Below are positions 45,577 to 54,126 of a stretch of 64,000 nucleotides of DNA, one piece after another. Below the pieces are notes generated by a model, which ran no database searches, had not been told where the DNA came from, and saw only the letters and a program-made list of their open reading frames with translations. Each line of letters starts with the position of its first letter. The first letter of the stretch is position 1. The stretch comes from Phycisphaerae bacterium. GTDB taxonomy: Bacteria; Planctomycetota; Phycisphaerae; UBA1845. The stretch spans positions 1-64,000 of the forward strand of contig JAJDDP010000102.1 of assembly GCA_029260235.1 (NCBI GenBank), read 5' to 3'. The position numbers and the translations under genes were made by a program.

Positions 45577-46808
45577 GAGAGAGGATTGATCGCAAAGCCC
45601 GTTGCCAATTTCGGATAGAAGTAGGTGCTCTTTTGAGGCATCAATTCGCCGGCTTCACTAACGTCTCGAAGCTGGGCCATCTGGGTGGCGTTGACCAGCA
45701 AGGCGACGCCATTCTCCGACTTAGCCGTTGACCGCGCTGCATCGGCACTCTTGACGTAGCGCACCGTCACATCCAAACCCTTGGACAATTCATCGAGCAA
45801 ATAGCGGTGCACGTAGGCTGCGTCGAGCGAATGCCACGCCGAACTCTTGCTTGGCTCTAGCGTTTTCAAATGCTCTCGATTGATGAACCTCAGGGGTCTC
45901 TCTGACCCTTGAGCTCCGTCGTGGAGCACCAAGTCAGCTGCCCCGGCATCACAAACCTCGCAACCCGCTGACCAAGCCTCGGCCAAGCGATCAGTGCTTG
46001 CACCGGCACCGACGAGCACCCGGTTGTACGGCAGAATCAAGCTGCCCGGATCGTCCATACTGCCAAGAACCATCATCACGAAATTGACTGGATCATTGGC
46101 CTCGAGTCTCCCCTTGTCTTTGGCAATCTGGTCACGATAGTTCAAGGCTGTCCCGTAGCGGTGGTGTCCGTCGGCGATGAACAGCCTTTTGTCGGACATG
46201 ATCTTGACCACATCCTCGACGGTTGCGGCGTCGGTCACAATCCAGAGACGATTCTCCACTCCGTCCACGTTGGCTGCGGCGTCGGGCGCTCTTGTGCCCG
46301 CGCCTGCGAATGCCTTGCCTATCGCATCTCCAGGATCGGTATATATGCCAAAGACCGGCGACAAATTGGCTTTGCATGCCTTGGTCAGGGCGAGTCGATC
46401 CTCCTTGGGGCCGCCGAAGGTCTCCTCGTGCGGCAATATGACACCGTCACTGAATGCCTGCAGCCGAACCTTGCAGATGAACTTCCTCCGCGTGTACTTC
46501 TGGCCTCCATGCTCGAATATCTGGTGATAGAGGTAAAAGGCCGGCGATTCCTCGCGAACCAAGATCTGGTCATCCAGCCAGGTGCTCAACATCTTGGCGG
46601 ATTGTTCATAAACCTCGGCAGGCCCCAGAGATTTGGGCGGAATGTGTGGCAGATCGATGGCTACGATGTTGTGGTCGGATCGAGCTAGCAGTCGATCTTT
46701 GTCAGCCTGATTCAACACGTCATAGGGAGGAGCGATCACGTCGGCAACGTCACCGCCAAGACGGTCAAAATTGTAGCGGATCGCTTCAAAGGGACCAACA
46801 TCAGCCAT
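45573..46808 (-). CDS. DUF1015 protein (SerK-like)
   Basis: A 411-residue soluble protein with the DUF1015 pattern: FEAIRYNFDRLGGDVADVIAPPYDVL at the start, ILPHEETFGGPKEDRLAL, and the signature FIADGHHRYGTALNYRD. Archaeal relatives include an ADP-dependent serine kinase; bacterial members are not characterised. The ATG at 46808 is supported by GGAGG seven bases upstream. An in-frame extension to 47030 has no site or similarity. Confidence 0.88.
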   Translation of the reverse strand: MADVGPFEAIRYNFDRLGGDVADVIAPPYDVLNQADKDRLLARSDHNIVAIDLPHIPPKSLGPAEVYEQSAKMLSTWLDDQILVREESPAFYLYHQIFEHGGQKYTRRKFICKVRLQAFSDGVILPHEETFGGPKEDRLALTKACKANLSPVFGIYTDPGDAIGKAFAGAGTRAPDAAANVDGVENRLWIVTDAATVEDVVKIMSDKRLFIADGHHRYGTALNYRDQIAKDKGRLEANDPVNFVMMVLGSMDDPGSLILPYNRVLVGAGASTDRLAEAWSAGCEVCDAGAADLVLHDGAQGSERPLRFINREHLKTLEPSKSSAWHSLDAAYVHRYLLDELSKGLDVTVRYVKSADAARSTAKSENGVALLVNATQMAQLRDVSEAGELMPQKSTYFYPKLATGFAINPLS

Positions 46809-47050
46809 CAGGTGACCTCCAGGAGTTAGGCTGCCGACTCTACCGTCAAACCCGGTAGGGTATCTATCTCCTGCAAACCCGGCAAGTAGCCACTTGATGT
46901 CTTCGTCAGCACGACGCCGCAACCAAATCGGGGAATGCCCGAAACCATCCATTCTAACCAGAATCCAGCCTAGCGGATCGTTGTCGGTAGGCAGATTCGC
47001 CCGGTATTGAATGCAGCTTATGGGCGACACTTTCGATCTTGCCCGCAGCC

Positions 47051-47413
47051 TCAGCCGAAGCGCTTCTCGTATTGGGGCTGATAGAGCTGGACGGTGAAGT
47101 CGCCGGGCACTTTGAAGTGGGTTACTAGGCCAAAGCCCTCGTCGGAAATGCCCTGCGTGAACTCGACACCCTTAAATTTCAGCTCGGCGACCGTTTTCTC
47201 GATGTCGTCGCAGTAGAACGAGATGCTATGCGTGCCGGACTGGTTTCCATCTTCTGGTTCGGCGGGGTGACAGCCCATGTCTGCTTCTTGCACGTCGAAG
47301 AGGAGCCAGCCATGGCCGATGTCGGTCGCGCGGAAGCCCAGCTTATCCCGCAGGAAGGCCCGCAGCTCTTCGGGCTTGGATGTGTAGAACATGGAGTGGA
47401 CACCGCGGATCAT
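47051..47413 (-). CDS. glyoxalase/VOC superfamily protein
   Basis: A 120-residue VOC-fold protein with paired beta-alpha-beta-beta-beta modules (HSMFYTSKPEELRAFLRDKLGF and SISFYCDDIEKTVAEL) and a C-terminal FTVQLYQPQY strand. Candidate metal residues are a His in the first strand and Glu/Gln in others. The reaction is not predictable. GGAGG lies eight bases before the ATG. Confidence 0.85.
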   Translation of the reverse strand: MIRGVHSMFYTSKPEELRAFLRDKLGFRATDIGHGWLLFDVQEADMGCHPAEPEDGNQSGTHSISFYCDDIEKTVAELKFKGVEFTQGISDEGFGLVTHFKVPGDFTVQLYQPQYEKRFG

Positions 47414-47979
47414 CTCATTTCCTCCTGGAGCGCTGCCTGGGCCTCAGACTTATTGGGTCAATGATTGTCCGCAGTCTGATAGAATTCGATGGCTGCGCCA
47501 AGCAGTGACCGTGAGCAGGGCAGAGCGCACCGCGCCCTCCACAGTCATCCGCAGGCTGGAACAAGGCCAGGGTTAGTTGGATGCTTGGCCGGCATCAACC
47601 TTAACGAGCAGCAACAGGCTGGACTTCAGCGCCGTCGCAACAATGCTGCGGCAGCCTTAGGAGCTTGTGAACAAAGACCGAATAGCAGCCAGCGCACAAC
47701 TGCTCTCGCATACACAGCCGGTAACCGTGCGTGCCTTCAATAGATTCCACCTAAACTGTTTGTATTTGTCGGAGACGGGTGGAAAAGCACCTCGATTAAG
47801 GACTCGTCACTACACCCCAGGCCTGTCCCGGGCGCGAAGGTGAGGGCCCGAACAGAACCACGCCCCTAGATGGTGCATAGGCCTCCAAGAGGCTTTTCTC
47901 CACGCCGCAAGTGATTCTCCGTGATGCCATTGGCCACGATTCATCCACCCGGCAAACCGTGGCTTGGAGGGCAGCTCCC
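47414..47979. other. region without a recognisable gene
   Basis: About 570 bases upstream of the VOC gene. Short frames exist on both strands but none has a good start site or a familiar motif. Confidence 0.4.
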
Positions 47980-48324
47980 ATGTACACTTCCGGCATGTTC
48001 ATTCGGCAGCTGCGGAAAAGAAAGCAACTGGCGGTCTTGATGGCTATCCCATCAGTCGTTGGCTGCCCGGTCATCCCTCCAGCCTCACAGTGGGGGCCAA
48101 CCGACGTTGGCTGTCTGGACCATTGGAGCCTGCTTCATTTTGGAAGCGGCCTCTTGCTCGGTGGAGCCCTCGGCGAGGACGGCTTGGTTCCGACGGTGGC
48201 CAGCTTAGTCGGCTGGGAAGCTGTGGAGCCATCGTTCTGGCCCGGCGAAACTGCCCTCAACCAACAGTGCGACATCGCAGTCGGCAGCCTCGGTTGGTTC
48301 ACGTCGCATGCTGCCAGACAGTAG
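47980..48324 (+). CDS. small membrane protein, VanZ-like
   Basis: A 114-residue frame. The N-terminus has a basic stretch and a hydrophobic segment (LAVLMAIPSVVGCPVIPP). A block CLDHWSLLHFGSGLLLGG follows, and then WEAVEPSFWPGETALNQQCDIAVGSLGW. The His/Phe-rich start and the Trp-Glu...Asp...Gly pattern recall VanZ-like and related membrane proteins. GGAGGG lies eight bases before the ATG at 47980. It is a short member if real. It converges on pyrB. Confidence 0.6.
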   Translation: MYTSGMFIRQLRKRKQLAVLMAIPSVVGCPVIPPASQWGPTDVGCLDHWSLLHFGSGLLLGGALGEDGLVPTVASLVGWEAVEPSFWPGETALNQQCDIAVGSLGWFTSHAARQ

Positions 48325-48330
48325 TTCTAC

Positions 48331-48363
48331 GCGGCTGATCACCTGCGCAGCACGATCAGCCGC
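48331..48363. terminator. strong hairpin between convergent genes
   Basis: A perfect 10-base stem (48331-48340 with 48354-48363) with a 13-base loop lies between the stop codons of the VanZ-like gene and pyrB. There is no T run on either side, so it may act as a barrier or a non-canonical terminator for both. Confidence 0.5.
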
Positions 48364-48376
48364 AAGGGCGCGGCGA

Positions 48377-49468
48377 TCAGTGCGCGTAGTAGCTGTGGTA
48401 GTGGTCGATGATTCTCGCGTCGATGTTGAAGGTGGTGGCAATCAGGGCGGCTCGCATCCACATGCCGTTGCGAACTTGATCCCAGTATTTCGCCCTGGAG
48501 TCGTTGTCCAGCCGCTTATCGATTTCCTGGCGGCGGGGCAGCGGGTGCATGATCACCAGATCTTTCTTGAACTTCTCGCGCATGTCGTAGGTTAGGCAAT
48601 ACTTGCCGTAGTCGATGGCCTTTGACTCGCCCTGCGAATCCCACTCGTCTTGCAAGCGGGTCATGTAGACCGCATCGCAATCTCCGATGACCGTGCGGAC
48701 ATCGTCGTGCAGCTCAAAGTTGACATCGTTTCGTTGGATATATTCGACGATGTCGTCGCCAATTTGGAGGTCCGGATGAGAGACAAAGAACATCTTGACC
48801 CCCGGATAGTGGCAGAGAAGGTAAGCTAGGGACCGCACCGTTCGACCCCGTTTCAGATCGCCGACGAAGGCGATGGTCTTGCCGTCGAACGGGTTTGGGC
48901 TGTAGTCGGGTTTTGGCCGACTCTCGCCCGGATGAGTCAAGCACCTGTGAAGCGTGTATATGTCCAGCAAAGCCTGCGTGGGGTGTTGATCCTTTCCAGA
49001 ACCGCCGTTGATGATGGGGATAGCCCGCCGCATCGCGTTCTGCATGTGGGCCATCCGCTCGGCAAAGCCCTCTTCGGGGTGGCGCATGATGATCAGGTCA
49101 AAATATTGGCTTAGCACGCGGACGGTGTCGTCCTCGGTTTCACCCTTGACCTCCGACGAGGTGGAAGCATTGCGCACCTCGTTGTAGGGCATGCCCAACA
49201 CCTGGCAGGCTGCTGTGAAGGAGAGGAAGGTCCGCGTCGATGGCTGAATGAAGTAGAGCATCGCCCGCTTGTGGCCCAACAACGTGTTTAGAAATTGAGC
49301 CCCCGAGCGCACTTCGGCCACCGCCCGGATCATCTCTGCCAAGCGACACAGATCCTGAATCAATTCGCGGTCAAATTGCTGGGCGAGGATGACGTGAAAC
49401 AAACGATCATCGCGTGAAAGAAGGGCAGTCCGGTGGGCGGTCGATAACTGCGAGAGATCTTCTGCCAT
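48377..49468 (-). CDS. pyrB: aspartate carbamoyltransferase catalytic chain
   Basis: Carbamoyl-phosphate site STRTFLSF, the lysine loop ASTSSEVKGE, the HPTQALLD block, GDLKRGRTVRSLAYLL and the aspartate-site HPLPR are all present, so it should catalyse the first committed step of pyrimidine synthesis. At 363 residues it is longer than the usual roughly 310; the extra length is at the N-terminus (about 45 residues) and in an insertion near residues 185-200. No pyrI regulatory gene is adjacent. Confidence 0.92.
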   Translation of the reverse strand: MAEDLSQLSTAHRTALLSRDDRLFHVILAQQFDRELIQDLCRLAEMIRAVAEVRSGAQFLNTLLGHKRAMLYFIQPSTRTFLSFTAACQVLGMPYNEVRNASTSSEVKGETEDDTVRVLSQYFDLIIMRHPEEGFAERMAHMQNAMRRAIPIINGGSGKDQHPTQALLDIYTLHRCLTHPGESRPKPDYSPNPFDGKTIAFVGDLKRGRTVRSLAYLLCHYPGVKMFFVSHPDLQIGDDIVEYIQRNDVNFELHDDVRTVIGDCDAVYMTRLQDEWDSQGESKAIDYGKYCLTYDMREKFKKDLVIMHPLPRRQEIDKRLDNDSRAKYWDQVRNGMWMRAALIATTFNIDARIIDHYHSYYAH

Positions 49469-49739
49469 CAGTTCCTCGAAGGGGTTTGAGGTGTGGGATT
49501 TCGAGAGATGTACTCGGAGCCGACCGCGTTGTCAACGTGGGGGGCACAGAGAGTGATCAGCGGGCAGCACAATCCGATCGAATAGCCCCGGGCTTGCCGG
49601 AAGAACCGGGGATTCAGACAAACAGTCGACCCCATCGACCGATCAACGCCTCACCCATAAGCCAAGCTGGCATGCGATTGCCGCACGCGACTCGCGGTTT
49701 TGAGGCGTCCTTTGTCTGATTCCTCCGCGCTGGTCCGAC

Positions 49740-50231
49740 CTATGACTGCTTGGCACTATCCTCGACTGCAGGCGCGATCAATCGACTAAATATCATGAAA
49801 TGCGTCATCAGGAGCACCGGCACCCAGAACGTCGGGATGAACCAGGCAGCCCCGAGGTGCGGGACCGCGTGCGACTGTCGTAGTGCATTGAGAAGATCCA
49901 CCGTGCCAACCACGTTGAAAACCCAAACCAGCACCCTTGCTCCACCCCAGTGATTCCGCAGGGCGACGAGCACAGCCAACGCGAGCACGCCGGCAGCTAG
50001 GTCGCCGTAGGCGGCAGCGGATGCGAAGGAGCTGGGCAGCGATTGCGAGACGATCCCCGGAACCAAGAACACCATGCCGACGTGGCGCGTCGCGTGCGGC
50101 AGGGTGAGCCAAAATAGCGCCTGAGATTCCGTCGCGTCCCTCAACCACGGCGACAGAAACCACTTTGCGAGCAGTCCTGCGAGGACCAGGCTCAAGAAAA
50201 ACTGGAGGCCGAAAATTGCGTGCATGTCCAT
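49740..50231 (-). CDS. four-helix membrane protein under MarR control
   Basis: A 163-residue protein with four or five hydrophobic segments starting MDMHAIFGLQFFLSLVLAGLLAKWFL. No family recognised. GGAG lies before the ATG and a 14-base palindrome identical to that in front of marR lies 22 bases upstream, so this gene is the probable target of the MarR regulator. It lies 63 bases after the marR stop on the same strand. Confidence 0.7.
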   Translation of the reverse strand: MDMHAIFGLQFFLSLVLAGLLAKWFLSPWLRDATESQALFWLTLPHATRHVGMVFLVPGIVSQSLPSSFASAAAYGDLAAGVLALAVLVALRNHWGGARVLVWVFNVVGTVDLLNALRQSHAVPHLGAAWFIPTFWVPVLLMTHFMIFSRLIAPAVEDSAKQS

Positions 50232-50253
50232 GGTAGGATCTCCGGTGGCTGAA

Positions 50254-50267
50254 GTTGTATATACAAC
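50254..50267 (-). promoter_or_regulatory. palindromic operator, copy 1
   Basis: Perfect palindrome GTTGTATATACAAC, extended to 16 bases by a flanking A and T (50253-50268). It lies 22 bases upstream of the membrane gene ATG. Confidence 0.7.
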
Positions 50268-50294
50268 TCTGCATTCAAGAAAAAGGCATCCCCG

Positions 50295-50741
50295 TCAAAG
50301 CTGAGTCCAGACTGCGTTGGCTGCTTGATGAATAGCTCCAGCCCCTCGCTGACCGAGCAATGCCTCGGTTCGTGCCTGGGCCTTCTTCCAGGCCGGTAGT
50401 GATTTTCGAATCAATTTGCGGCCCGCAGTGCCGATTTCCAACAGCTGCTTTCGGCCTGACTGACCTCCTGACACCTTGATCCAACCGTGGATCTTCATGC
50501 GATCAACATTGCGGCTTAGAGTCGATTTTTCCATATTCAGTCTGCGGGCGACGTCGCCCGGTGAAATTGGCCCGCGCTTGGCCACTACGATCAAGACATT
50601 GAGCTGGCTCACCTTCATCCCAAGAGGCCTCAGGGCGTTGTCGAAGATGTTGGTCACCGTCCTGTTCAACAAGCGGATTCGCACAGCTATGCATTCGCTT
50701 GCGATCAGGTCGACGGTTTTCATTAGCGTATCGTTCTTCAT
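50295..50741 (-). CDS. MarR-family transcriptional regulator
   Basis: A 148-residue winged helix-turn-helix protein with long dimerisation helices at both ends. The DNA-binding part is seen in SQLNVLIVVAKRGPISPGDVARRLNMEKSTLSRNVDRMKIHGWIKV. The ATG at 50741 is preferred over a frame extension to 50822 that has no such character. The 14-base palindrome lies just upstream, suggesting autoregulation. A small ligand or oxidant could be the signal; it cannot be told from sequence. Confidence 0.9.
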   Translation of the reverse strand: MKNDTLMKTVDLIASECIAVRIRLLNRTVTNIFDNALRPLGMKVSQLNVLIVVAKRGPISPGDVARRLNMEKSTLSRNVDRMKIHGWIKVSGGQSGRKQLLEIGTAGRKLIRKSLPAWKKAQARTEALLGQRGAGAIHQAANAVWTQL

Positions 50742-50755
50742 CGGACCAACTCTAA

Positions 50756-50769
50756 GTTGTATATACAAC
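50756..50769 (-). promoter_or_regulatory. palindromic operator, copy 2
   Basis: The same 14-base palindrome GTTGTATATACAAC lies 14 bases before the marR start codon. Confidence 0.7.
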
Positions 50770-51013
50770 ATTAGCAACAGCTTGTCAAGCGGAATTGGGA
50801 AATTACTAGTGTTTGGCGGCATTCACGAACAGAGCCAGCAACCGAGCAGGAAAATCCGCGCAGACAGCGCAGAATGCCGCCGCGACAAACATCATCGGAC
50901 CATGGAGGAGACCCGACGTGCCCATCGCGGCGGAACCCTTGGCCGAGACTGCGATGGTTGCCTCGGCTTGAGGGGGAAGCGGACCTCACTTGCGGAGGGG
51001 GTGGATTATTCGG

Positions 51014-51616
51014 TCATATGGGCTCTCCCAGGGCCGCCCCAAGGCGAACTACGGCTTGGCGGCGGTAGACGCGGGCGGTGGTGGGTTGGATTCCTAGAAT
51101 TGCTGCAACTTTTCTGTATGGCATCTGCGAAAGATCCCGCAGCACAATCACCTCTCTGAGGTGCCGGGGCAAGCCCCCTACTGCTCTCGAGAATCGGCCT
51201 TTAGCTTGTGGACTTTGGGGTTCATTCTCGAATTTATGCGCAGGGTCAATCTGTCGAGTGTCATCACGGCGAGCGCGTTGATCGGTGACCACCGCGTCCC
51301 AGTGAGCGGATCGGCACTCTCGCCGGCGAATCAACTCGATGGCTAAGTTGGTAGCAGCCCGGTAGGCGTATGCCCGAACACTACGGAGGTTGATCGTGCC
51401 GCCGATCTTGGCTAGGCGAAAGAGACATTCTTGATAGACGTCGTCGGCGTCATCGGTATTGCCGAGCTTCTGGCGCAGCATGGCCCGCAATGTGGAACCA
51501 AACTGGCTGTCCAGGTCGGCCAGCCACTTCAAGGAGGATACCGGCGGCTGAGGTTCATGCTCGGTCAGCGGCGCAGGCTTTACGGGCAGATTCCAACTGT
51601 CCCGAGGGGCGATCAT
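51014..51616 (-). CDS. ECF-type sigma factor
   Basis: A 200-residue protein with a region-2-like helix set (FGSTLRAMLRQKLGNTDDADDVYQECLFRLAKI, AYAYRAATNLAIELIRRRE) and a region-4 helix-turn-helix (LPRHLREVIVLRDLSQMPYRKVAAILGIQPTTARVYRRQAVVRL). It is divergent from a second ECF gene 207 bases away, and the gap should hold both promoters. No anti-sigma gene follows it. Confidence 0.88.
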   Translation of the reverse strand: MIAPRDSWNLPVKPAPLTEHEPQPPVSSLKWLADLDSQFGSTLRAMLRQKLGNTDDADDVYQECLFRLAKIGGTINLRSVRAYAYRAATNLAIELIRRRECRSAHWDAVVTDQRARRDDTRQIDPAHKFENEPQSPQAKGRFSRAVGGLPRHLREVIVLRDLSQMPYRKVAAILGIQPTTARVYRRQAVVRLGAALGEPI

Positions 51617-51823
51617 GATCCAGAACCTTTCGTTGAGCGAGGCGCACCGAGATTGGTGCCAGCCTACCTCGCCTTGACCCCGCGAGAGGGAGTCTTACAG
51701 AAAATCCAGGAAACTCTAACTGACAGGCGGGCGAAAATGAGTCACAATTATGGTATAACCTCTATCCTCAGTGGTACTTACCCTTCGAGCTGTTCTGGCT
51801 AGGGATTGGAGAAGAGCAGACTG

Positions 51824-52459
51824 ATGGAATCCTCAGCCGATCCTACAAATCCGACGCAAACACGTCTCTTGAGTGAGGTGAGGGACAGCGCCAACGCCCG
51901 AGCATGGGCGGATTTCCACCGCATCTACGCCCCTATGGTGGGCGGATTCTTGCAGCGGATGGGGCTATCCGACGCCGATGTGGATGATGCGACCCAAGAG
52001 ATCCTCATGGTGGCCCATACCGCCCTGCGAGATGGTTCTTACGACCGATCAAAGGGAAAATTCCGAGGTTGGCTGTACGGCGTCGCCCGCAACAAAGCCA
52101 AGGAAGCCCACCGACACCGGCGTCGCCCAAGCCGGGCACGGTGGGCGGCTGCTGAAGGCGAAATCGACCTCTTGAGCGGCCTTGAAGATAAATCCGGCGA
52201 GGCTGAACAACAGATGTGGGAGCAGGAGTGGCGATGTTCGCTGTTGGCAGAAGCCATGCGACAAGTCGAGCATACGCTGGGTCAGAATGTATACCCAGCC
52301 TTCATGCTCTACGCCGTCCAACGAATGCCGGTCGATGAAGTTGCCAAGGAATTACGGATCAGCGTCTCAAGCGTCTATGTGTACAAACAGCGCGCCTTGG
52401 AGGCCATTCGGAATTGGGTCGCCCAGTTCGAGGCAGAAGTGGAGATGCCCAAGCATTGA
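51824..52459 (+). CDS. ECF-type sigma factor paired with the downstream kinase
   Basis: A 211-residue sigma factor. Region 2 reads WADFHRIYAPMVGGFLQRMGLSDADVDDATQEILMVAHTAL with a core-binding helix FRGWLYGVARNKAKEAHRH, and region 4 reads YAVQRMPVDEVAKELRISVSSVYVYKQRALEAI. The stop TGA overlaps the TTG of the kinase gene, so the pair is translationally coupled. Such ECF-kinase pairs are typical of planctomycetes. Confidence 0.9.
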   Translation: MESSADPTNPTQTRLLSEVRDSANARAWADFHRIYAPMVGGFLQRMGLSDADVDDATQEILMVAHTALRDGSYDRSKGKFRGWLYGVARNKAKEAHRHRRRPSRARWAAAEGEIDLLSGLEDKSGEAEQQMWEQEWRCSLLAEAMRQVEHTLGQNVYPAFMLYAVQRMPVDEVAKELRISVSSVYVYKQRALEAIRNWVAQFEAEVEMPKH

Positions 52460-54093
52460 TCGCGGACTGTCCAAGTTTAGAAGCGTTGGAAAGTTTCCAC
52501 CGTGGAGAAACCCCAGCCTCTGAGGCGGATCAAGTTCGCGCTCACCTTGATTCCTGCGCAAAGTGTCGTGATCGCACACTGGGGATTCAAGAGGACATTT
52601 CTCTGCTCGATGACATCAGGCTGGCCGTTCAGCGAAATCGTAGCCAGATCAAATCGCCGACCTTGGGCGGGAGATTGGATCGCGGCACCCGAGTGGGATC
52701 GTATGAAATCGAAGAACTCCTGGGCGCAGGCGGCATGTCCAGGGTCTACAGAGCCAAGCACATCGACACCGACCAACTCGTCGCCCTCAAGCTTCTAAGG
52801 GAAGAGCATCTCGCCTCAGCCGAAGGCCGTGCCCGGTTCGACCGCGAAGCCAAAACCATGACCACCTTGAAGCATCCCTACATTCTCACGGTGCATGACT
52901 GCATTCAGGATCATGGACGCATCGCCCTGGTGATGGAATTGTTGCCAGGTCGAAGCCTCCGTGAATGGATCGCCTCGCAACGTGAAGAAAAGCGCACACC
53001 GGACCCGGTGCGTATCGTAGAGGTAACCATTCAAGCAGCAAAGGGAATCGGCCTAGCCCACCGAGCAGGCCTCGTGCATCGCGACATCAAGCCATCGAAC
53101 CTTCTGCTGGACGAAGAAGACAACGTAAAGGTCTCGGATTTTGGCGTAGTGCAAGCCCTCGAATCGACCACGTGGGTCACTGGCACAGGTCGGCAGATTG
53201 GCACACCAGCCTATATGAGTCCAGAGCAGTGCAAGGGCGAGCGGGCGAATCCTGCCAGCGATGTCTATTCACTGGGCGTAACCTTGTTCGAGTTAGCCAC
53301 CGGCCGATTGCCTTTTGAGGTTGACGGGGGAAGTCCGCTGGCTCAGATGTTGCGGCACATTTCTGATACGCCGCCCGATCCAGTCCGCTTCAACCATAAG
53401 CTGTCAGATCGGTTGGCCTCAATCATCTTGCGATGCCTTGAGAAAGATCCACAACATCGTTTTGACAACGGACAACTCCTAGCCGATGAACTAGAAGCGC
53501 TGGCCCGCGATCACGCCGAACAGGCAGAGCCGGCAGAAGCACGCAAGACGGGATGGACCATCAATCTACAATCCGTCCGCCAACAGATTGAGAATCTTCC
53601 CCAGCGATCAATCGTAGCCTGGGCATGTCGACTCGCACGACGGGTGGAATCCCTGAATTCCGACAGTCGGGTGAGGCGAGCGCTGGAATTGGCAGAAGCA
53701 TCAGTCGGTTGCAGCGGCGGAGATGACCAACCGACCAGCACGCGCATCTTGGCCCATATGCAAGGGCTTCGGGCGGCGTCATTGGCTGCGGCTGAGGCAG
53801 ACGGGGATGCGAGCGAAGCCTCAGTAGCCTCCGCCCGGGCGGCGGCAGCAGCTAGTTCGGCAGCAGCGGCGCGATGCACGGCAGATGCCGCAGCCGACGC
53901 CGTCTTCGCCCTGCAGAATGCCTTCACCGCTTGCCGAAGAGGCAAACTACCGGTGACCACATTCTGGCGAGAGACCCAAAAAGACTACCGCCGCCTGAAC
54001 GAAGCCAGGCTAGGAGCCCCGGGCACCATCGGACACCCCCTGCCCGAAGGTTTCTGGGAAGCATCCGGGCCTCACGCAACCGCTGGTGACTAG
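52456..54093 (+). CDS. soluble Ser/Thr protein kinase with N-terminal zinc-finger (anti-sigma-like) domain
   Basis: The N-terminus has the zf-HC2/ZAS pattern with Cys5, His30, Cys34 and Cys37, as in anti-sigma factors. A complete Hanks-type kinase domain covers about 75-340 (glycine loop GAGGMSRVYRA, Lys in VALKLL, HRDIKPSN, DFG, SPEQ). The C-terminal 190 residues are Ala-rich and helical. No membrane segment is present. The TTG at 52456 overlaps the sigma stop; an upstream TTG in the same frame lies inside the sigma gene. The kinase could hold the sigma factor and release it by phosphorylation; this is inference. Confidence 0.88.
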   Translation: MIADCPSLEALESFHRGETPASEADQVRAHLDSCAKCRDRTLGIQEDISLLDDIRLAVQRNRSQIKSPTLGGRLDRGTRVGSYEIEELLGAGGMSRVYRAKHIDTDQLVALKLLREEHLASAEGRARFDREAKTMTTLKHPYILTVHDCIQDHGRIALVMELLPGRSLREWIASQREEKRTPDPVRIVEVTIQAAKGIGLAHRAGLVHRDIKPSNLLLDEEDNVKVSDFGVVQALESTTWVTGTGRQIGTPAYMSPEQCKGERANPASDVYSLGVTLFELATGRLPFEVDGGSPLAQMLRHISDTPPDPVRFNHKLSDRLASIILRCLEKDPQHRFDNGQLLADELEALARDHAEQAEPAEARKTGWTINLQSVRQQIENLPQRSIVAWACRLARRVESLNSDSRVRRALELAEASVGCSGGDDQPTSTRILAHMQGLRAASLAAAEADGDASEASVASARAAAAASSAAAARCTADAAADAVFALQNAFTACRRGKLPVTTFWRETQKDYRRLNEARLGAPGTIGHPLPEGFWEASGPHATAGD

Positions 54094-54126
54094 CGACTGC
54101 AAGAACTTCGCCTACGAGACCTTCGG

